NCBI GenBank assembly: GCA_023382535.1
Contig: JAHDWA010000172.1
Span: forward strand, 1 to 7,324
Length of the DNA: 7,324 bases
Direction of reading: 5' to 3'
Source of the DNA: Anaerolineae bacterium
GTDB lineage: Bacteria; Chloroflexota; Anaerolineae; 4572-78; J111
How positions within the stretch are numbered: the first letter of the stretch is position 1; every line of letters begins with the position of its first letter. The notes under the pieces are model-generated. The model did not search any database. It was not told the DNA's origin and saw only the letters and a program-made list of their open reading frames with translations. The position numbers and the translations under genes were made by a program. This document shows positions 1-5,381 of this stretch, piece after piece.

Positions 1-71
1 GATGGCTGGCCGACGCCAAAGTCAATCATACCAGCGGGGATGTTGAGCTGTGTGGTTTGCAGGATAGACAT
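1..71 (-). CDS. N-terminus of a probable PLP-dependent aminotransferase (partial)
   Basis: Only the first 23 codons are inside the window; the gene runs off the left edge. The reading starts at ATG (69-71 on the plus strand), preceded by a strong ribosome binding site, and gives MSILQTTQLNIPAGMIDFGV followed by GQPS. The 'MIDFGVGQPS' stretch resembles the N-terminal segment of fold-type I aminotransferases of the 2-aminoadipate/MocR-related group, where a short leader is followed by I-D-[FL]-G-x-G-Q-P. Those enzymes transfer an amino group from an amino acid to a 2-oxoacid using pyridoxal phosphate in the cytoplasm. The catalytic lysine and the cofactor site lie outside the window, so the call rests on one short motif. 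It is divergent from the 2-hydroxyacid dehydrogenase gene and shares its upstream region. Such a pair could interconvert amino acid, 2-oxoacid and 2-hydroxyacid, but this is inference. Confidence 0.55.
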   Translation of the reverse strand, partial: MSILQTTQLNIPAGMIDFGVGQP

Positions 72-75
72 GGAA

Positions 76-82
76 CTCCTTA
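76..82 (-). promoter_or_regulatory. Ribosome binding site of the left-edge aminotransferase gene
   Basis: The minus strand reads TAAGGAG four bases before the ATG at 71. The core AGGAG is a good Shine-Dalgarno match. It fixes the start and supports a real gene although only 23 codons are visible. Confidence 0.7.
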
Positions 83-86
83 AAGT

Positions 87-124
87 TTGACTTTTGCTGG
101 AAAGCAGGTAGTTTTTAGCAAAAG
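87..124 (+). promoter_or_regulatory. Candidate promoter/operator in the divergent gene spacer
   Basis: The spacer between the divergent aminotransferase and dehydrogenase genes holds TTGACT (87-92), then 16 bases, then TAGTTT (109-114). This is a weak sigma-70-like pair pointing toward the dehydrogenase. Over the same bases lies a perfect 8-base inverted repeat, CTTTTGCT (91-98) and AGCAAAAG (117-124), separated by 18 bases. Its placement would suit an operator controlling one or both divergent genes. Both signals are short and could occur by chance, and no regulator gene is in the window. Confidence 0.25.
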
Positions 125-144
125 AACTTACTCGTTAAGACTGG

Positions 145-193
145 CGTGTTGCGTATTTCGTGTTCCGTTTTCTTTACGCAATACGCAACACGT
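145..193. repeat. Heptad-periodic palindrome A, upstream of the dehydrogenase
   Basis: Seven consecutive 7-base units can be marked off from 145 to 193. The left ones are CGTGTTG, CGTATTT and CGTGTTC; the right ones are TTTACGC, AATACGC and AACACGT. The outer arms CGTGTTGCGTATT (145-157) and AATACGCAACACG (180-192) are perfect 13-base reverse complements around a 22-base loop. The element ends 35 bases before the dehydrogenase ATG, so if transcription starts near 120 it would be a hairpin in the 5' leader. It contains no gene. The same architecture with different unit sequences recurs at 1191-1246 and 3269-3345. Confidence 0.75.
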
Positions 194-227
194 TTCAAAA
201 TCTTCTCAATCGAACGGAAAACCCACC

Positions 228-1211
228 ATGACCATCATTTGCACCGACGACTCTTCTGACGGCCTGATCGAGCGGGACATTGTCGAAGCTGCCGGCAAAA
301 GCTTTGCTTTTCGGCCCTGCCGCACGCCGGAAGAACTGGTTGAAGCCAGCCGCGAGGCCGAGGCGCTGCTGGTGGGCCTGCTGCCTGTCCCTGGCGACCT
401 GCTGCGGCAGCGGCCCCAGTTGAAGTTGATCGTCACCTGCAGCACCGGCTGGGACCATATTGATATTGCGGCGGCGACGGAGCTGGGTATATTAGTCTGC
501 AACGCCGGCGACTACTGCGCCGACGAGGTTGCCGACCACACCATGCTGTTGATTTTGGCCGCCTGGCGCAACCTGACCCGGCTCGCTGCCGAAGTCCGGC
601 AGGGCGGGTGGAATTTTGACTGCGCCGGCGCGCCCCGACCGCTGCAGGGAACCGTCCTGGGGTTGATCGGCATGGGGCGGATTGGCTCCAGGGTGGCGCA
701 ACGGGCCAAAGCGTTTGGGCTGCGCGTGCTGGGGTACGACCCGTTCATCCCGCCGGAGCAAATTCAAGCGCGGGGGGTCGAGCCGGTCTCCCTGGCCGGC
801 CTGCTGGCCCAGGCCGATATTATTTCGCTGCACCTGCCCAGCCAGGCAGGAAGACAGCCGATCCTGACCCAAGCCGCTTTTGCTCAGATGAAGCCGGGGG
901 CGCTGCTGGTCAACGTTTCGCGCGCCGATCTGGTAGATACGCCGGCCGCTCGTGCCGCGCTGGAGAGCGGGCAGTTGAGCGGCCTGGCTTTCGACGTGTG
1001 GGAAACGGAGCCGCCGGTCACACCTGATCCCCTCTTTAACCATCCCCAGGTATTGATAACTCCTCACGCGGCCTGGTACTCCACCGCCAGCGTCCGGGCG
1101 CTCCACCAGCGAACGGCGGAAGAAGCGGTGCGGATATTATCCGGTGAGCCGCCGAGGTTTGCAGTTAACCATCCTCATCCTTCCCGACTGAAGATAGAAG
1201 ATAGTAGATAG
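228..1211 (+). CDS. D-isomer-specific 2-hydroxyacid dehydrogenase, CtBP-like subgroup
   Basis: A 327-residue cytoplasmic NAD-dependent oxidoreductase that should interconvert a 2-oxoacid and a D-2-hydroxyacid. The catalytic domain comes first (STGWDHIDI at 72-80). The Rossmann domain follows, with G148-M-G150-R-I-G153 and an acidic residue (D171) after the second strand, which favours NAD over NADP. The catalytic triad is visible: R232 in NVSRADLVD, E261 in DVWETEPP and H280 in TPHAAWYS. The 'HAAWYS' stretch and the 'GEPPR..VN' end are typical of the bacterial CtBP-like branch. The usual Gly after the catalytic Arg is Ala here. I chose the ATG at 228 because it starts the family-like MTIICTDDS and matches family length. 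An upstream TTG at 87 would add 47 residues translated through palindrome A. The Shine-Dalgarno is weak (GGA at 216-218). The last residues (KIEDSR) and the TAG stop are encoded by heptad palindrome B, so the C-terminal tail looks repeat-derived. The substrate cannot be read from sequence. Confidence 0.92.
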   Translation: MTIICTDDSSDGLIERDIVEAAGKSFAFRPCRTPEELVEASREAEALLVGLLPVPGDLLRQRPQLKLIVTCSTGWDHIDIAAATELGILVCNAGDYCADEVADHTMLLILAAWRNLTRLAAEVRQGGWNFDCAGAPRPLQGTVLGLIGMGRIGSRVAQRAKAFGLRVLGYDPFIPPEQIQARGVEPVSLAGLLAQADIISLHLPSQAGRQPILTQAAFAQMKPGALLVNVSRADLVDTPAARAALESGQLSGLAFDVWETEPPVTPDPLFNHPQVLITPHAAWYSTASVRALHQRTAEEAVRILSGEPPRFAVNHPHPSRLKIEDSR

Positions 1212-1246
1212 AAAGATACCTGCTATCCTCTATTCTCTATCTACTA
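1191..1246. repeat. Heptad-periodic palindrome B between convergent genes; carries both stop codons
   Basis: Eight 7-base units fill 1191-1246. The left half is built from AAGATAG-type units (AAGATAG twice, then TAGATAG), the right half from their approximate complements (TTCTCTA, TCTACTA). TAGTAGATAGA (1202-1212) pairs perfectly with TCTATCTACTA (1236-1246). The dehydrogenase TAG stop (1209-1211) is in the left half; the DppC-type permease TAG stop (1246-1244 on the minus strand) is at the outer edge of the right half. TAG occurs at 1195, 1202 and 1209 on the plus strand, once in each frame, and the right half does the same for the minus strand. Its position suggests a shared bidirectional transcription end, but there is no long T-run, so an intrinsic terminator is uncertain. 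Confidence 0.75.
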
Positions 1247-2197
1247 AATTTGCGTGCGCGGGTCCAAAGCGTCCCGCAAGCCATCGCCGACAAAATTGAT
1301 CGCCAAAACGGTCAGGGTAATGAGCAGGCCCGGAAAAATCCACAGCCAGGGCGCGGTTTGCAGGCGATCATAGGAACTGACCAGCAGGTTGCCCCAACTG
1401 GCCGTCGGCGCTTGCACCCCTAATCCCAAAAAGCTGACATAGGCTTCGGCTAAAATGGCTGAAGCTACCCCCAGCGTGGCGGCGACGATGATCGGGGCCA
1501 GGCTGTTGGGCAAAATATGGCGGAAGATGATCGGCCCGTTCTGGGCGCCAATCGCCCGCGCGGCCTGGATATAATCGCGCTCTTTAAGCGACAGGAATTG
1601 GGCGCGGACGATACGGGCCAGGTAGGTCCAACTGGTCAAGCCGATAATCATGATGATGACCAGGACACTGCCGCTGAATGTCCGGCCAAAAAGCTCGATG
1701 GTGTTAATGTCCATGGCAAAAAATTTACCCACGACAATCAGCAGGAACAACTGGGGAATGTTGAAAACAGCTTCGGTAAAGCGCATCAGAATACTGTCAA
1801 CGATACCGCCGTAGTAACCGGCTATCGCTCCAACCAAGGTACCCAACATCAAAGCCACCAGCATGGCCGATACCCCAATTACCAGCGAAATTTGACCGCC
1901 TGAAATCGTCCGGGCCATCAGGTCGCGCCCCACGCTGTCAGTGCCAAAGGGGTGGTCCAGACTGGGCGGCTGTAACTTGATTTTGGTATTGTTAAAGTTG
2001 GCGTAGGACTCCGGCATAAAAATAGATCCCACGGTAATGTACAGGAGGATCACGAGCAAAATGGCAATACCAGCCAGAGCCATTTTATGGCGGCGAAAGC
2101 GCAGCCAGACCAGTTTCCCCGGCGAGAGAACAGGTTTAGCCGCCAAGTCGGCCCGGCCTAGCGGAGCCGTGGAGGGAGTAGCGGTAACAGTGGTCAT
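1244..2197 (-). CDS. ABC transporter permease, DppC/OppC type (peptide/nickel family)
   Basis: A 317-residue inner-membrane subunit of a peptide-class ABC importer, which forms the translocation channel with the DppB-type partner. The cytoplasmic N-tail is followed by the first membrane segment (about 40-60). Then comes the OppC hallmark HPFGTDSVGRDLMAR (82-96), which precedes the transport domain. Further hydrophobic segments lie near 103-128, 143-160, 177-196, 233-255 and 285-305. The EAA-type loop that contacts the ATPase is at about 211-230 (QAARAIGAQNGPIIFRHILP). The end DGLRDALDPR is also typical. It starts 20 bases after the permease B stop with AAAAGAG five bases before the ATG, so the two are surely co-transcribed. 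It is the last gene of the operon; its TAG stop lies in palindrome B. The substrate cannot be told from the permease alone; dipeptide, oligopeptide and nickel systems share this fold. Confidence 0.93.
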   Translation of the reverse strand: MTTVTATPSTAPLGRADLAAKPVLSPGKLVWLRFRRHKMALAGIAILLVILLYITVGSIFMPESYANFNNTKIKLQPPSLDHPFGTDSVGRDLMARTISGGQISLVIGVSAMLVALMLGTLVGAIAGYYGGIVDSILMRFTEAVFNIPQLFLLIVVGKFFAMDINTIELFGRTFSGSVLVIIMIIGLTSWTYLARIVRAQFLSLKERDYIQAARAIGAQNGPIIFRHILPNSLAPIIVAATLGVASAILAEAYVSFLGLGVQAPTASWGNLLVSSYDRLQTAPWLWIFPGLLITLTVLAINFVGDGLRDALDPRTQI

Positions 2198-2217
2198 GTT
2201 AACTCTTTTAACTGCTC

Positions 2218-3249
2218 CTAAGCCAAACGAATACGCGGGTCAAGGTAGGCATAAACCAAATCAGTCACAATCTGGAAAAAGACCACCGCCACCGAGATCA
2301 TGACCATAATCCCCATAATAACGGCTATGTCGGCCCGTTCGGTGTGATCAATAAAAAGACGGCCCATGCCCGGCCAGGCAAAAATACTCTCGGTCACAAT
2401 CGCCCCGGCCAGCAGCAGCGGCAAATCCAGGCCGACAATGGTGACTAAGGGCAGGGAAGCATTTTTGAGGGCATGGCCGTAAATAACCATCCGCCCCGGC
2501 AGCCCTTTGGCCCTGGCCGTGCGAATGTAATCCTGGTTAATCACCTCCAGCATCGAGGCCCGGACGTAGCGGCTGTAGCCGGCTACACTGATGATGGTTA
2601 AGGTGGCCAGCGGCAAAACCATATGCCACAAGACCTGCTGAATTGTTTTGCCCACTTCCGGCTCGAACATGCCGACGGTGGGCAAATAGGGCAGCCCCCA
2701 GGCCTTAAAATTGACGGCAAAAATATACATCAGCATGAGGGCCAGCCAGAACACCGGCATCGAGTAACCGATAAAAGAGAAGGAGGTCAGGAGATTGTCA
2801 ATAAACGAGTATTGCCGCAGGGCTGAATAAATGCCCACCACCAGCGAAAAGATGATAATCAAGAATTCCGCCGGCAGCATAAGTAGTAAGGTATTTGGGA
2901 GCCGTTCCAGAATGATGTCCAACGCGGGGCGACGGGTAACGAGGGAGGGGCCGAAATCACCCCGCAGCACCCCTTTGCGTTTGCCCGGTTCGTCGCCCAC
3001 GCCGTCGCCATCTTTATCTACCTGAGTCCAATCATTGCCGATGAGCCAGTAAACATACTGGACAGCCACCGGCTGGTCCAAGCCAAACTGGCGCATCAGC
3101 CGCTCCCGGTCAGCCGCCCGGATGCGCTGGCGACCCCCCAGCGTGGCGAGAGGGTCGCCCATGTTGCTCGTCAATATAAACAGCACAAAGGTGATAATCA
3201 AGAGTAACGGAATTGCCTGCAAGAGGCGGCGGATGATGTAAGTAGTCAT
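2218..3249 (-). CDS. ABC transporter permease, DppB/OppB type, with an acidic 'DxDxDG' insert
   Basis: A 343-residue inner-membrane subunit, partner of the DppC-type permease. The N-terminus MTTYIIRRLLQAIPLLLIIT and first membrane segment (about 10-28) are classical for DppB. The usual external-loop features follow: RLMRQFGLDQPVAVQYVYWL (50-69) and then GDFGPSL (97-103). Membrane segments lie near 119-141, 155-178, 207-224, 263-286 and 308-332. The EAA-type loop is at about 241-262 (YIRTARAKGLPGRMVIYGHA). The end is DLVYAYLDPRIRL. Odd point: between 'YWL' and 'RGDFG' there is an insert of about 20 residues (71-92) containing D78-K-D80-G-D82-G-V-G-D86-E, similar to calcium-binding DxDxDG loops. 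By topology it faces outside. No clear Shine-Dalgarno precedes the ATG. The 90-base gap from the binding-protein gene is mostly filled by palindrome C. The specific substrate is unknown. Confidence 0.93.
   Translation of the reverse strand: MTTYIIRRLLQAIPLLLIITFVLFILTSNMGDPLATLGGRQRIRAADRERLMRQFGLDQPVAVQYVYWLIGNDWTQVDKDGDGVGDEPGKRKGVLRGDFGPSLVTRRPALDIILERLPNTLLLMLPAEFLIIIFSLVVGIYSALRQYSFIDNLLTSFSFIGYSMPVFWLALMLMYIFAVNFKAWGLPYLPTVGMFEPEVGKTIQQVLWHMVLPLATLTIISVAGYSRYVRASMLEVINQDYIRTARAKGLPGRMVIYGHALKNASLPLVTIVGLDLPLLLAGAIVTESIFAWPGMGRLFIDHTERADIAVIMGIMVMISVAVVFFQIVTDLVYAYLDPRIRLA
2974..3039 (-). other. Acidic DxDxDG insert in the DppB-type permease
   Basis: Codons 71-92 of the permease encode an extra hydrophilic segment, including DKDGDGVGDE (78-87), in the first outside loop. 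The spacing D-x-D-x-D-G resembles the start of calcium-binding loops (EF-hand or thrombospondin type 3). A full EF-hand is not present, since the glutamate at loop position 12 is missing. Calcium binding is inference. Confidence 0.5.
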
Positions 3250-3268
3250 AACGGCGTTAATCCATTGG

Positions 3269-3345
3269 GTAGCAAGTAGCAGGGTAGCAAAATTGCTATT
3301 TTGCTTTCTGCTACCTGCTACTTGTTACTTTGCTACTTACTACTC
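3269..3345. repeat. Heptad-periodic palindrome C between binding-protein and permease genes
   Basis: Eleven 7-base units run from 3269 to 3345, with left units such as GTAGCAA and GTAGCAG and right units such as CTACCTG and CTACTTG. The arm 3269-3283 pairs with 3314-3328 (15 bases, one position G-T, so a G-U pair in RNA). After one bulged base, TAGCA (3285-3289) pairs with TGCTA (3309-3313), giving a stem of about 20 pairs. An alternative inner hairpin is AGCAAAAT (3286-3293) with ATTTTGCT (3298-3305). The TAG stop of the binding-protein gene (3342-3340, minus) lies in the outermost unit. There is no U-run after the hairpin, so it is not a standard terminator. A hairpin here could stabilise the upstream message and raise binding protein over permease, as REP hairpins do after malE; that role is inference. 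Confidence 0.75.
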
Positions 3346-5211
3346 TTTAATGTCCCACTGGTTGGCGTTGAAGAAGGGGTTAACGCCGGAGAACTTTATC
3401 CCGGTCAGGCGCGGGTTAACCGCCCATTGATCTTGATCGCCCCACAGTCCAATGTAGTAGACGTTGTCGTACATGATCTGCTGAATCTGGTACATTAAAT
3501 CCAAGCGCTTTTCAGCGTCAATCTCCACCGACTGCTGCTGGAAGAGCGCGTCGAGTTCCTCGTCGCAAATAAACCAGTTGGTGCCGGAGGGATTCTCATC
3601 GGTGGGAACCTGATTGCACAGCCAATCCTGGGTGTTCGGGTCAGGGAAGGCGCTCACGTTAGACCAACTCGCGATGTCTGTCTCGCCGGTAGCGACAGGG
3701 CCTCCCTCGGCAAAACCGGCAAAAAAGACTTCACCTTCAAAGTTGAACAACTCGACGCCAATGCCAATTTCAGCCAGTTGCTGCTGCACCACCGCCTGGG
3801 TGTCCTTGCGGATGGGTCGAGGGGTGGTGGTGTAGCGGAGTATCAGTTCCTCGCCGTCCTTGTCGCGGGTGCCGTCGCCGTTACTGTCTACCCAGCCGGC
3901 CTCATCCAATAATTCTTGAGCTTGCTCAGGATCGTACGGATAGGGCTGCAGGTCGGGGTTGACCCAGGCCGAGCCGTCCCAGAACGTGACGTTGGGCTGG
4001 GTCAGGCCAAAGAGCAAATCCTGGGTGATCTGCTCCCGGTCAAAGCCCAGGGCGATTGCCTTGCGGACATTGACGTCGAGCACGGCGGGGTGGGCGCTGT
4101 CTTCGCGCATGTTAAACCACATGCCTTCGTTATAGCCGGACGAGGCGCTCATGATGTTGAGGCCGTTTTCTTTCAGATCAGGAATATCGGCAAAACTGAC
4201 AAAGGTGCCAATGTCCACGTCGCCGGCTTTGAGGGCGGCGTTCTGAGCGGCATCGTCGGCCAGAATGCGGAAGAAGACCTCATCCACTTTGGCGAGTTCG
4301 CCGTGGTAGTTTTCATTGCGGGTAAAGGAGAAGTGACTGCCGGATTCCCACTCTTTGAAGACAAAGGGGCCAATGCCGACCGTAGGGGCGCGGTTCCACT
4401 CGGCGTTGTCCAGCGTGCCTTCGGCCTCAAAAACCGGCTCGAGGATATGTTTGGGTAAAATTGCCGAGCCGTTGGGTTTAACAAACAAGACCGACTGCCA
4501 GGCCGGGAAGGGTTCTTTGAGCTTGACCACGACGGTCAGAGGATCGGGCGCGCTTACATCCTCGACAAACTCATCATAAGGATAGCGGGTGATAACGGTA
4601 TTATTTTCATCCATCACCATCTGCCAGGTGAAAATCCAATCCTCGGCGGTATACGGCTCGCCATCCGACCAGGTCAGGCCGTCTTTCAACTTGAAGGTCA
4701 TGGTCAGGCCATCCTCGGAAATACCCCCGTTTTCGATATTGGGCATCTCGGTCAAAAGCACCAGGCAGGGCTGCGCATTTTCATCAAAATTCCAGGGACG
4801 TTCCAGCCAGAGAGCCGTGGTAATCCAGCTAAACCAGTGCTCGCTGTAGAGTGGATTAAAGGAGCCGCTGGGTTCCTGGGTAAAGCTGATTCTGACCACT
4901 TTACTACCACTGTCAGCAGTGGACTCAGCCGTTGCTTCCTCAGTGGCCGTTGCTTCCTCAGTGGCGGCCACCTCGACCGCCGCAGGCAGGTCCGCGCAAT
5001 CCGGCACGACTGCTGCGGGGGCCTCGGTCGTAGCCATCGCTTCCCCCGTGGCTTCTGCGGTGGGTTCGGCTTCTTCAGTAGCTTCTGCGGTGGCTTCGGT
5101 TTGGGCCTGCTCAGAGACATTCGGCGCGAGTTGGGCGCTGCCATAACTCGCTAAAAATAGTAATGTTACCATCACGACGATGAGTGACCACAAGGGTCGT
5201 CTTGCCAGCAT
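3340..5211 (-). CDS. ABC transporter substrate-binding protein, family 5 (peptide/nickel class)
   Basis: A 623-residue exported solute-binding protein, first gene of the transporter operon. Residues 1-26 form a signal peptide (MLARR, hydrophobic 7-21, then YGSA before Q27) for signal peptidase I; no lipobox cysteine is seen. Residues about 36-100 are a Thr/Glu/Ala-rich linker with repeated ATEEAT/TAEAT, interrupted by VVPDCADLP (69-76). The family 5 domain follows: FTQEPSGSFNPLYS (110-123), then the classical LTMTFKLKDGLTWSDGEPYTAEDWIFTW (169-196), GIGPFVFKEW (279-288), NVRKAIALGFDREQI (381-395), and LLDEAGWVDSNGDGTRDKDG (434-453). The last is a stretch common in peptide-binding proteins. The C-terminal domain ends in NANQWDIKE. 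It should deliver peptides or a similar solute to the two permeases downstream. The start is fixed by a very strong Shine-Dalgarno. The stop TAG is inside palindrome C. The anchor to the cell surface is unclear, and the ligand cannot be deduced. Confidence 0.93.
   Translation of the reverse strand: MLARRPLWSLIVVMVTLLFLASYGSAQLAPNVSEQAQTEATAEATEEAEPTAEATGEAMATTEAPAAVVPDCADLPAAVEVAATEEATATEEATAESTADSGSKVVRISFTQEPSGSFNPLYSEHWFSWITTALWLERPWNFDENAQPCLVLLTEMPNIENGGISEDGLTMTFKLKDGLTWSDGEPYTAEDWIFTWQMVMDENNTVITRYPYDEFVEDVSAPDPLTVVVKLKEPFPAWQSVLFVKPNGSAILPKHILEPVFEAEGTLDNAEWNRAPTVGIGPFVFKEWESGSHFSFTRNENYHGELAKVDEVFFRILADDAAQNAALKAGDVDIGTFVSFADIPDLKENGLNIMSASSGYNEGMWFNMREDSAHPAVLDVNVRKAIALGFDREQITQDLLFGLTQPNVTFWDGSAWVNPDLQPYPYDPEQAQELLDEAGWVDSNGDGTRDKDGEELILRYTTTPRPIRKDTQAVVQQQLAEIGIGVELFNFEGEVFFAGFAEGGPVATGETDIASWSNVSAFPDPNTQDWLCNQVPTDENPSGTNWFICDEELDALFQQQSVEIDAEKRLDLMYQIQQIMYDNVYYIGLWGDQDQWAVNPRLTGIKFSGVNPFFNANQWDIKE
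4915..5106 (-). repeat. Low-complexity Thr/Glu/Ala linker coding region with an 18-base tandem duplication
   Basis: This part of the binding-protein gene encodes the disordered linker in two blocks (residues about 36-66 and 82-99). Inside it, an 18-base unit beginning CCGTTGCTTCCTCAGTGG on the plus strand is perfectly duplicated in tandem at 4929-4946 and 4947-4964, encoding ATEEAT twice. Such segments expand and contract easily and probably only space the domain from the membrane. Confidence 0.7.
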
Positions 5212-5214
5212 AGT

Positions 5215-5222
5215 CTCCTCCT
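5215..5222 (-). promoter_or_regulatory. Strong ribosome binding site of the binding-protein gene
   Basis: The minus strand reads AGGAGGAG three bases before the ATG at 5211 (AGGAGG with a five-base spacer), a near-ideal Shine-Dalgarno. It is the strongest in the window, which fits the high expression usual for binding proteins. The AT-rich stretch from 5223 to 5319 should hold the operon promoter, but I see no convincing -35/-10 pair. Confidence 0.8.
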
Positions 5223-5319
5223 AAATAGATTTACCTCAAAAGTTAATTGGACTAAAGAACTTTGAGTAAGATCAGTTTAACTTCCGCGCCTCACCCCCTT
5301 TCGATAAACGTTTTGCTTT

Positions 5320-5341
5320 GCCTGGATTGATAAATCCAGGC
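5320..5341 (-). repeat. REP-like palindrome downstream of the RAYT gene
   Basis: GCCTGGATT (5320-5328) and AATCCAGGC (5333-5341) are perfect 9-base arms around a 4-base loop. On the minus strand the loop reads TATC, against TGTC in the other three copies. It lies 40 bases after the transposase stop. GTAG on the minus strand (5350-5347) sits five bases before the hairpin; GTAG/GGAG tetranucleotides next to the hairpin are known features of RAYT-linked REPs. Confidence 0.75.
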
Positions 5342-5381
5342 CATCTCTACCGGCTTGTCAGATCGGGCAATAGTATCTCCC

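Noticed and set aside
87..227. N-terminal extension of the dehydrogenase from a TTG at 87
   Set aside because: The extra 47 residues are translated through palindrome A and do not resemble the family; the ATG at 228 gives the expected N-terminus.
492..1106. Long open frame of 204 codons on the minus strand
   Set aside because: It lies wholly antisense to the well-supported dehydrogenase; its composition is that of a shadow frame in GC-rich DNA.
3269..3345. Rho-independent terminator after the binding-protein gene
   Set aside because: The hairpin lacks a following U-run on the minus strand and the downstream permease genes clearly belong to the same operon.
3916..4458. Open frame of 180 codons on the plus strand inside the binding-protein gene
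   Set aside because: It is antisense to conserved family 5 binding-protein sequence and shows no recognisable domain.
4752..5144. Arg/Pro-rich open frame of 130 codons on the minus strand
   Set aside because: It is an out-of-frame reading of the repetitive linker region of the binding-protein gene.
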